Notes under the pieces: generated by a model | The model's database searches: none | Told to the model about the DNA's origin: nothing | What the model saw: only the letters and a program-made list of their open reading frames with translations | Translations under genes and position numbers: made by a program | Assembly: GCF_014197755.1 (NCBI RefSeq) | Contig: NZ_JACIGE010000006.1 | Coordinates: 166,930-230,929 of the forward strand | DNA from: Rhodocyclus tenuis | GTDB taxonomy: Bacteria > Pseudomonadota > Gammaproteobacteria > Burkholderiales > Rhodocyclaceae | Direction: 5' to 3' | Length of the DNA stretch: 64,000 nt | In this document: positions 58,694 through 64,000 of the stretch, one piece after another | How positions within the stretch are numbered: position 1 is the first letter of the stretch | Layout: every line of letters begins with the position of its first letter

Positions 58694-58916
58694 GGTACTC
58701 CTCCTGGGGATTCTGTCTGGCTGTTATGAATTATTAGTCCCGATCGGACGCAAACGCCCGTCGCCGAACGATTTAAACATATCCCATGACGAATTTTCAA
58801 CCACGCTCGCGACCAGCCGGAAAGCGGGCAAATGCCGTATCCGCAAGGATTGCCGGCCGCCAGAGAAAACGCGCCTATCAGCTCATCCGTCAGCCACAAC
58901 GGGGACAGCAAGCGCT

Positions 58917-58944
58917 TTGACGGCCGCACCTGTTCTGCTAGAAT
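58917..58944 (+). promoter_or_regulatory. Sigma-70 promoter of the tRNA-Ser gene
   Basis: TTGACG (58917-58922), a 16-bp spacer and TAGAAT (58939-58944) lie 12 nt before the tRNA 5' end. Confidence 0.85.
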
Positions 58945-58956
58945 CCGGCCTCTCGC

Positions 58957-59047
58957 GGAGAGATGGATGAGTGGTTTAAGTCGCACGCCTGGAAAGCGTG
59001 TTCAGGATAATATCCTGACGGGGGTTCGAATCCCCCTCTCTCCGCCA
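58957..59047 (+). tRNA. tRNA-Ser(GGA)
   Basis: The acceptor stem GGAGAGA/TCTCTCC is perfect and CCA is encoded. The anticodon stem CACGC/GCGTG holds loop CTGGAAA, anticodon GGA. A long class II variable arm (TCAGGATAATATCCTGA) and T arm GGGGG-TTCGAAT-CCCCC complete it. It is the last clearly core-genome feature before the accessory region. Confidence 0.98.
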
Positions 59048-59054
59048 AGAACAC

Positions 59055-59086
59055 TAAAAAGTCCTTGAATAAAAAGGGATTTTTTT
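59055..59086 (+). terminator. Terminator-like hairpin after tRNA-Ser
   Basis: An A-rich left arm with GTCC and a right arm GGGA followed by seven T residues form a stem with a G-U pair and one mismatch. It is a likely transcript end for the tRNA gene. Confidence 0.5.
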
Positions 59087-59210
59087 GCGTCACCATCTCC
59101 GGCCTACAATACAGCCTACAACAAGGCTCTGGTTCAGGCCGGCACTCACCTAGAAGCTGCCCCAAGTTGCATCGAGCGCCCGGGAGTGCGGCCGTGCGCT
59201 TCTAGGCTTT

Positions 59211-59354
59211 CTAGCGAATCGATTCCTTCTTCGCTCCACGCCACGCCCATGGCGGCGTCGGATTAGGATCGCGCCACAGTCCTCTCTGAGCAATCTGCGC
59301 CTCATGCTCGGCCAGTTCGTACTGTGTGCGCTTTGACGGTTCCTGCTCGTGACG
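59211..59354 (-). pseudogene. C-terminal relic of a staphylococcal-nuclease-like (SNase) gene
   Basis: The minus-strand frame ending at TAG (59211-59213) reads RHEQEPSKRTQYELAEHEAQ, then the SNase C-terminal signature IAQRGLWRDPNPTPPWAWR. Only about 47 residues match. Upstream of 59354 the frame no longer resembles the nuclease, and the catalytic core is missing. It therefore looks like a truncated remnant left by recombination. Confidence 0.7.
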
Positions 59355-59447
59355 GCAGCAACGATGGCCGCTTGCATGATTGGCATGGAGATACCCGTCG
59401 GCCTTTCGCCCCTGTGCGTTTTTGGTTGTTGAAAATGCGATGGGAAG

Positions 59448-59477
59448 AAAAACCCGCCGGCTTTTCGGGCGGCGGGT
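59448..59477 (-). terminator. Intrinsic terminator of the T5orf172-domain gene
   Basis: On the minus strand, ACCCGCCG and CGGCGGGT pair across an 11-nt loop and are followed by TTTTTC. It lies about 22 nt past the stop at 59499. Confidence 0.85.
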
Positions 59478-59498
59478 CGGGTGGGTTGGGACGTTTCC

Positions 59499-61127
59499 TT
59501 ACGCGGTGACTTCTTCTTCCTCTGGCGTATCGGTCTCGATCTTCTCCTGGCGCTCTTCCCACTCTTCGGCGATCTGCGGGTTCTCCAGTATCTGCTGCTC
59601 AATGCGCAGCGTCTCGCGGTATTGCCGCACCTCGGCCGCCATGGTCCATTGCGCCTCGACGCCGAGCGTGGTGACTTCGCTGCGGATCTTGCCCAGATCC
59701 ACGCGGAAGAACTCCTTGCGTGGATTGACCTTGTTCATCTGGCGCCGACGGAAATGGCGGTGCAGGGCGTGTTCGAGCGCTGGCGCGTCGTCGCTGTAGA
59801 TCATGGCGTGGATGTCGAACTCGAACGGCACGCTGGCATCGCCCAGCTCGCGTACCCGGTCGACGGGTTCGAGTCGGCGCGTCATGCCGATCTTGAAAAC
59901 GTCTTCGCCGAAGGAGCCGATGTTGGAGATGATGTACACGTGGCCGGCGCGGGTCTGCTGCGCCATCGATAGCGCGCGCTGGTTCTTTTCCTCGGCCGCC
60001 GCCAGCTTTGCCTCCATGTCGCGCAGCTTTGCCTCGAATTCGGCCCGCTGGGCGTCGGTTGCAATGGCGACCTGCTGCTGCAGCTTCTCCATCGCCTTGC
60101 GGATGGTTTCTTCCTCGCGCGCCGCCTCCTTGATGGCACGCTCATACTCGCGGCGGGCCTTTTCTTCCTCGCGCATCTGTTCGCGCAGGGCACGCTGCTC
60201 CTCGCGCTCCTGCTCCTTCAGCGCATTGGCGGTGGCGGCCCACTTCAGCTCTTCGAGGCGGACATCGAGGTACTCCTCGGTGATGCGCGCGTTGCGGAAG
60301 GCGGCGCCGTTGAAGTTGACGAGCGCGTAGGCGTCGCGGATCTCCTGCTCGAGCTTGCCGTGGTTGTCGGCCTTGCTGCGCGACAGGATCGAATCGACCT
60401 TGCCATTGAAGGCGTCGACCGCGAAGCGGATGGCGGTTTCCTTGCGGTTCTCTTCGACGTACTCGCAGGTGGCGGCGCGACTGGCTTTGACCATGGCCCG
60501 GCTGGTATCTCGGGCTTGCTTGAGCCGTTGCCCTGCCTCGGTGTAGCCAAACTCCTCCGCCAGGTCGTCGAGCAGGTTGTAGGTGGGGACGATGTAGGCG
60601 TCGCCGTAGCCCTCGATGATGTTCTTCATCGCCTGGGCAGTGTCGGCGAACTCCTTGGCGCGGTTCATGGCGCCGTAGGCCTCGCCAGCGATTTCTTCTG
60701 CCCGCCGCTTCGCGGCTTCGATGATTCGCGCGGCTTCGAAGGCGGCGGCCTGCAGGCGTGCTTCGCTCTGCTCGAGCTTGGCACGTGCTGCCTGGTTGGC
60801 CTCCTTGCGTTCGCGCTCGGCGTCCAGCTTCGCCTGTGCGAGCGTGTCGTTGGCCTCGCCGAGGATGTCCTGCGCCTTCGCGTCGGCATCGAGGATGCCT
60901 TCGTATTTGGAGAGGGTGGCGATGCGCTTCTCAAGAGATTCTATTTGCTCGAACAGGCGGCGCTGCACCTGATTGTGCAAGGCTTCCGCCTGATTGCGCT
61001 TGGCCGCGCTTTCCTGGGCAGCTTTGCCGGACGCCTCCTTTGCCGCAGCGAGAGCGGCTTCGACCTTGCGCTTCTTGAACCAGAGCACGAACACCGCGAC
61101 GAGCGCGACAATGAGTAGCAGCTCCAT
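59499..61127 (-). CDS. Membrane-anchored coiled-coil protein with DUF4041-like region and T5orf172 GIY-YIG domain
   Basis: The product is 542 aa with GGGAGG before ATG 61127. Residues 2-17 are a membrane helix. About 20-150 and 280-390 are long Ala/Glu/Lys/Arg coiled coils, and the middle (AKEFADTAQAMKNIIEGYGD) resembles DUF4041. Residues about 395-480 form a T5orf172-type GIY-YIG domain: GHVYIISN (the GIY-YIG-like strand), VFKIGMTRR, DRVRELGDASVPFEFD, and ALEHALHRHF. The acidic tail ends PEEEEV. The family is common on phages and islands. A DNA-linked or defence role is inferred, not shown. It is bounded by terminators on both sides. Confidence 0.85.
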   Translation of the reverse strand: MELLLIVALVAVFVLWFKKRKVEAALAAAKEASGKAAQESAAKRNQAEALHNQVQRRLFEQIESLEKRIATLSKYEGILDADAKAQDILGEANDTLAQAKLDAERERKEANQAARAKLEQSEARLQAAAFEAARIIEAAKRRAEEIAGEAYGAMNRAKEFADTAQAMKNIIEGYGDAYIVPTYNLLDDLAEEFGYTEAGQRLKQARDTSRAMVKASRAATCEYVEENRKETAIRFAVDAFNGKVDSILSRSKADNHGKLEQEIRDAYALVNFNGAAFRNARITEEYLDVRLEELKWAATANALKEQEREEQRALREQMREEEKARREYERAIKEAAREEETIRKAMEKLQQQVAIATDAQRAEFEAKLRDMEAKLAAAEEKNQRALSMAQQTRAGHVYIISNIGSFGEDVFKIGMTRRLEPVDRVRELGDASVPFEFDIHAMIYSDDAPALEHALHRHFRRRQMNKVNPRKEFFRVDLGKIRSEVTTLGVEAQWTMAAEVRQYRETLRIEQQILENPQIAEEWEERQEKIETDTPEEEEVTA

Positions 61128-61161
61128 GGCACCTCCCTTTTTTGGAAAATGTCATGGTAAT

Positions 61162-61187
61162 AAAAAACCCGCCGGGAAAGCGGGTTT
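61162..61187 (-). terminator. Intrinsic terminator of the TAC operon
   Basis: On the minus strand, AAACCCGC and GCGGGTTT with a 7-nt loop are followed by TTTATTA. It lies about 44 nt past the SecB-like gene stop. Confidence 0.85.
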
Positions 61188-61230
61188 CGTGGACTTGTTG
61201 CCCTCGATGGTGTTGATTATGTCGGCGTTC

Positions 61231-61704
61231 TTATTTCTGTTCTGATGCCACGGCAGCCGTTGCCTCTTGGCATTCTGGCTCAAGTGACCGAAAGTCCAGA
61301 CTGGGAAGGAGCATCGGACCATAGTTGAGTCGAGCGGTAAGAGTCATCAACTGGTCACGGATGGCGCCGTAGAGCAAACCTGCTCCATTTATCACGACGA
61401 TTCGCTTCATCGTATCCCCGTCTTCTTCGCCGATATACTCGAAGACGCCCTCGGTTGTTGCCGAGAATTCATAGGGGAAATTCGAGTCCTCTTTGGGCTC
61501 TCCCGATACTCCAACGCGCAGCGCGAAGTTTTTGTCACCTTCCATTTCGCCCAGCTCGATGTCGGTACGGAAGTTCACCTTGTCATCGATGATGGGGTAA
61601 AGGCCTTCCACTCTTTCCAGTGAGGAAAGGTCAACGCCGACTCGCGACGCCACCGAAACAGAAGTGAAGTGATAGTGCTTAAGCTGCAGCGGCGAGAGTG
61701 TCAT
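61231..61704 (-). CDS. SecB-like chaperone of a toxin-antitoxin-chaperone system
   Basis: The product is 157 aa. It follows the SecB pattern: an N-terminal strand LKHYHFTSVSVAS, a central strand FALRVGVSGEPKED, EFSATTEGVFEY, and the C-terminal helix-strand LLYGAIRDQLMTLTARLNYG then PMLLPSLDF, which is the SecB hallmark. It overlaps the antitoxin by 26 nt and is the third gene of a toxin-antitoxin-chaperone order identical to HigB1-HigA1-SecB(TA) of Mycobacterium tuberculosis. In that family the chaperone protects the antitoxin's C-terminal addiction segment from aggregation and proteolysis. Confidence 0.82.
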   Translation of the reverse strand: MTLSPLQLKHYHFTSVSVASRVGVDLSSLERVEGLYPIIDDKVNFRTDIELGEMEGDKNFALRVGVSGEPKEDSNFPYEFSATTEGVFEYIGEEDGDTMKRIVVINGAGLLYGAIRDQLMTLTARLNYGPMLLPSLDFRSLEPECQEATAAVASEQK

Positions 61705-62185
61705 TGCTCAGGGTCCAAGTCGATTTCTTGAGATTGGCGCCGCAGGTCACTTGCTTTCTCTGGACCTGAGCGGCATGCCAACTCCTTCTGTGCACCAGTA
61801 TTGCCGTTTCCAGAAGAGCCTTCGCTTGGGCGGCCTGTCCAAGAGCTTCATTGCGCAAGCGCAGCACGTCTGTCGAGTAGCTGCGGCGCTCCCAAGCCTG
61901 CAATGCGCGCTGATCGTCAGCATTGCGGAAAACGATGTCAAATTCCTTGCCCAGCGCGTCGCAAATTTTTCCGATGGATTCCAAGGTCAGATTGGCGCTC
62001 CCGGAGAGCTGGCGCGAGAGTCCGGCCGGAGACATGCCGATTGACTTTGCTACCTCTTTTTGGCTCACGCCTTTTTCCGCAATGAGAATCCGCAGGTCAG
62101 CAGAGACGGCGGCCATCCTGGCTTTTTTTCTGTACTCGGGATTCTCCCGCGCCTTTCGGAAAAAGCTTTTCAAGCGTTCGCTCAT
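61679..62185 (-). CDS. HigA-like XRE antitoxin with a C-terminal chaperone-addiction-like extension
   Basis: The product is 168 aa from ATG 62185, with GGGGA 8 nt upstream. An ATG at 62194 is the alternative. Residues about 20-85 form an XRE helix-turn-helix (LRILIAEKGVSQKEVAKSIG, SPAGLSRQLSGSANLTLESI). The remaining about 80 residues (helical, then KKSTWTLSNDTLAAAA) are much longer than in ordinary HigA and end in a hydrophobic Trp-containing tail, as expected for a chaperone-addiction region. It overlaps the toxin gene by 89 nt upstream. Confidence 0.85.
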   Translation of the reverse strand: MSERLKSFFRKARENPEYRKKARMAAVSADLRILIAEKGVSQKEVAKSIGMSPAGLSRQLSGSANLTLESIGKICDALGKEFDIVFRNADDQRALQAWERRSYSTDVLRLRNEALGQAAQAKALLETAILVHRRSWHAAQVQRKQVTCGANLKKSTWTLSNDTLAAAA

Positions 62186-62675
62186 GATCGTCATCCCCAA
62201 TTATCTTTAGGTTGCCGGCTTCCCGACTGTTTACGAATTCCTGCATGACTTGGCGCGCGGCTTCGCGGTCAGAGTCCTTGATCTTCCTGCTTGTCTTCGG
62301 CATTGCATGCGACAGGATCAGAACCTTCTTCCCTCCGCCGTAACACCATAACAAGCGCATTTGCCCGTGGCTGAACTGCCACAGTTTTTCAGTCCGGGTC
62401 TCGCCCGTTGGGTAGGTGATTTGGATGTCTCCGACATCGTGGAGACTGCCCCTGTCTTGAATCAGTTCCCTCCATGGCTTGCCCGTGGCGGCCAACCGAG
62501 TGATGGTTCTTAACTGATGATCGAAGGCGGTGATTAGGTTGTCGCCAAGTGCATCGATGGCGTTCAACAGCGGTCCATTGTTGCCTTCCGGATCGCTGCA
62601 AACTGTCAGCAATCTCCAGGCGCAGTCGGGAGGCGGTGGCTCATCCTCATGCTCCATCGGCAACAAGTAAAGCAT
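62097..62675 (-). CDS. RelE/HigB-superfamily toxin
   Basis: The product is 192 aa from ATG 62675 with AGG 7 nt upstream. The C-terminal half fits a RelE/HigB fold (EKLWQFSHGQMRLLWCYGGG, KVLILSHAMPKTSRKIKDSD, REAARQVMQEFVNS). It is the first gene of the TAC operon. Toxins of this superfamily are usually mRNA interferases that act on the ribosome. The N-terminal about 70 residues are longer than in short HigB proteins and are unassigned. Confidence 0.8.
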   Translation of the reverse strand: MLYLLPMEHEDEPPPPDCAWRLLTVCSDPEGNNGPLLNAIDALGDNLITAFDHQLRTITRLAATGKPWRELIQDRGSLHDVGDIQITYPTGETRTEKLWQFSHGQMRLLWCYGGGKKVLILSHAMPKTSRKIKDSDREAARQVMQEFVNSREAGNLKIIGDDDHERTLEKLFPKGAGESRVQKKSQDGRRLC

Positions 62676-62677
62676 TA

Positions 62678-62693
62678 TTAACCTATAAGTTAA
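62678..62693. promoter_or_regulatory. Operator-like palindrome of the TAC operon
   Basis: TTAACCTATAAGTTAA is a near-palindrome (arms TTAAC/GTTAA). It overlaps the ribosome-binding site just before the toxin start, where HigA-type autorepressors usually bind. Confidence 0.6.
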
Positions 62694-62704
62694 TTGCGTG
62701 TGGG

Positions 62705-62732
62705 ATTATACGGAAAGATGGGCTGTTGTACA
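62705..62732 (-). promoter_or_regulatory. Promoter of the TAC operon
   Basis: On the minus strand, TGTACA, a 16-bp spacer and a perfect TATAAT (62710-62705) lie 30 nt before the toxin ATG. The palindrome lies between promoter and start, consistent with autoregulation. Confidence 0.7.
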
Positions 62733-63102
62733 GGGGTAAATGTGTATCCGCGCGACAACTAGAAGTCAGCTCCGCACCACACCCGGATCACCCGGCCGAG
62801 CCGGCTGGTGAACATCTGGACCATTGCCTACGATGATGCCGATGTGATTTTATCACGCTCTAATCAGCATGATTGCCAGCTCTTCCTTGGCACTAGGGAG
62901 GGCAAATTCACGCTGGCACCGCCACGAGCGCGCGTCAGACTGACGCCGAACTCGGCGGCGGGAAGAGCTTGAACGCACGCTGTCGCAGAAGGTGATGCGC
63001 TGACCTAGATCCTGCCTTCTAGGCGCTGCAGCAACAGCGAGGGATCCCCACGGCAGAAAGCGATCCGGCTGCCGTCATGCACTTAATGGGCGGAAACAGA
63101 AA
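62733..63102. other. Accessory-region spacer with no recognised gene
   Basis: About 370 nt between the TAC promoter and the tRNA-like element. A short plus-strand frame without a start (LVNIWTIAYDDADVILSRSN near 62808-62867) may be a gene remnant, but I cannot assign it. Confidence 0.3.
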
Positions 63103-63241
63103 GGCCGGTGGCAGGACTCGAACCTGCATCCATCAGCACAGCGGGGAGGTGGTGGCCGCTCCTATCTTTGAACGACGGACACCTCTCCGGTCTTGACGAC
63201 GGCCTAACCATTACCCATCGGCGGACAGCCGGCCACCGGCC
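63103..63241 (-). other. tRNA-like element, 139 nt
   Basis: On the minus strand an 8-bp acceptor-like stem GGCCGGTG (63241-63234) pairs with CACCGGCC (63110-63103). A canonical T arm GCAGG-TTCGAGT-CCTGC (63127-63111) directly precedes the 3' stem. A D-loop-like GGTAATGGTTA (63215-63205) and a loop GTTCAAA (63173-63167) containing TCA with flanking partial complementarity are also present. At 139 nt it is far longer than a normal tRNA, and CCA is not encoded. It could be a degenerate tRNA, an unusual allo-tRNA or a structural RNA. Function is not claimed. Confidence 0.4.
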
Positions 63242-63581
63242 GACAATATGCCTTCATCCTTGATCTGAAGGCAAGTTGAGCTCAGACTTCCGAGCGTCTG
63301 TGACGACGCATGGAAATTTTCGGAGATGCCATGCGGCCCGTCTTCCCGCAAGGGCAATCGGTGCAATGGAGGGACTTCCGGCCGCCCGTCACAGACCAGC
63401 GCTCAGTGACCACAGAGCGCCAGCAAAAGCCATGGTCGCAGAAGATGTCCAGCCGGTTTATCCGTATTCACGTTTCGCCATTGCCGCCGCTCGCCACCGC
63501 CACTACTCGACGAGCGGCTGCCAAGTGCTCAGTTCGACTTCCGTCCCTTCATTGCCAGCAGCGTCATTCAGGAGTGCCTGC

Positions 63582-63851
63582 ATGAGCATCGAAGCCGAAT
63601 TCCTGTCAATAGATCAGGTCGCTAGCCTCTTGCGCTGCGACAAAGACAGCGTCGCAGAGCATCTGACCAGCGGCGAGTTGCCCGGGCTGAAATTCGGACG
63701 GGGATGGGTTGTTCCGGCTGCGGCGCTCATTGCTCGCGTCAATGAACTGGCGGTCGCCGCAGCAGCAGATCGGCGCCGTTCCTTATCTCCCGCGGCCGAA
63801 GTGCCAGCGCAAAAAAAGAGAGGCCGCCCCAGGTTCAGGCTTCCGAATTAA
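63582..63851 (+). CDS. Excisionase-family small DNA-binding protein with AT-hook-like tail
   Basis: The product is 89 aa from ATG 63582 with AGGAG 7 nt upstream. The longer frame from 63276 is rejected because of this site. The N-terminal part FLSIDQVASLLRCDKDSVAE then GELPGLKFGRGWVVPAAAL is a winged HTH of the excisionase/MerR-like helix_turn_helix_17 type. The C-terminus KKRGRPRFRLP resembles an AT-hook (core RGRPR). Such proteins often regulate or excise mobile elements. Its integrase partner is not in the window. Confidence 0.75.
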   Translation: MSIEAEFLSIDQVASLLRCDKDSVAEHLTSGELPGLKFGRGWVVPAAALIARVNELAVAAAADRRRSLSPAAEVPAQKKRGRPRFRLPN

Positions 63852-63903
63852 CGCAATCCCGAGGCATCGCATAGTCATCGCGGCTCGGCACCTCTATCAG
63901 CAG

Positions 63904-64000
63904 AGCGACGTCCCCCCCGAATTGAGTAGCGCGTGACTTTAGAGTCCAATCCACGACGACAAGGAGATTGGACATGAAGAAGCGCTTTACCGAAGAACAG
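63904..64000 (+). mobile_element. Left end of an IS3-family insertion sequence (partial)
   Basis: The first orfA codons are recognisable. The CCCCCCCGAATTGAGTAG stretch near 63910-63927 resembles the C-rich inverted-repeat ends of this family. The exact left boundary cannot be fixed without the right end. Confidence 0.55.
63974..64000 (+). CDS. IS3-family transposase OrfA, N-terminal fragment
   Basis: Nine codons are visible (MKKRFTEEQ), the usual start of IS3-family IS407/IS51-type OrfA proteins, with AAGGAG 7 nt upstream. The rest lies past the window edge. OrfA supplies the DNA-binding part of the transposase. Confidence 0.7.

Noticed and set aside
62808..63020. Possible small gene fragment (LVNIWTIAYDDADVILSRSN)
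   Set aside because: No start codon with a ribosome-binding site and no family I recognise. Mentioned only as spacer content.
63276..63581. N-terminal extension of the excisionase-like gene to a 191-aa protein
   Set aside because: A strong AGGAG precedes ATG 63582, and the extension has no family resemblance.
59048..64000. CRISPR array or integrase in the accessory region
   Set aside because: No regularly spaced repeats and no tyrosine or serine recombinase motif were found on either strand.

Overview
The window is GC-rich chromosomal DNA of a betaproteobacterium. A member of Rhodocyclales is my best inference, but no rRNA or other phylogenetic marker was available to test it. The main support is the long collinear minus-strand run ndk-rlmN-pilF-rodZ-ispG-hisS-yfgM-bamB-der-hfq-hflX-hflK-hflC-yjeT-hisZ-purA (35779 down to 19868), a housekeeping order typical of Betaproteobacteria. 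OmpA proteins of the betaproteobacterial type ([10 protein letters not shown] motif) and the order alkA-accA-tilS also support it.

Region 1 (1-7973, minus strand) is a compact [FeFe]-hydrogenase operon. Transcription order is hydB (HoxF-like NAD/FMN subunit), hydA (catalytic subunit), hydG, an aspartase-like gene, hydF and the beginning of hydE, which runs off the left edge. All three maturases are present, so the cell can probably build the H-cluster. The electron-input subunits point to NAD(H)-linked H2 metabolism.

Region 2 (8409-19767) carries an FtsX-like permease, radA, alr, a divergent lplT-like transporter, a lemA/TPM-domain envelope operon, and tsaB-rimI-udg. Region 3 (19868-35779) is the housekeeping superoperon. 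Region 4 (35924-41908) is a TRAP dicarboxylate uptake system (dctPQM) divergent from a DctS/DctR-type two-component system. Region 5 (42038-51835) holds two large c-di-GMP enzymes and an EAL-HDOD protein around tilS-accA-alkA. Region 6 (51832-58693) contains a GIY-YIG/DUF123 protein, a metallo-beta-lactamase-fold hydrolase, a divergent benE-like transporter and XRE-cupin regulator pair with two matching operator-like sites, ubiG, an MTA/SAH-type deaminase and two OmpA paralogues, each followed by an intrinsic terminator.

Region 7 (59048-64000) begins at a tRNA-Ser(GGA) gene and looks like accessory DNA. It holds a relic of a staphylococcal-nuclease-like gene and a membrane-anchored coiled-coil protein with a T5orf172-type GIY-YIG domain. 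Next comes a three-gene toxin/antitoxin/SecB-like chaperone (TAC) operon with its own promoter and operator-like palindrome. The region ends with a strange 139-nt tRNA-like element, an excisionase-like small protein and the first codons of an IS3-family orfA at the right edge. No integrase and no CRISPR array were seen. The TAC operon and the tRNA-like element are the most interesting accessory features, and the hydrogenase operon is the most interesting metabolic one.
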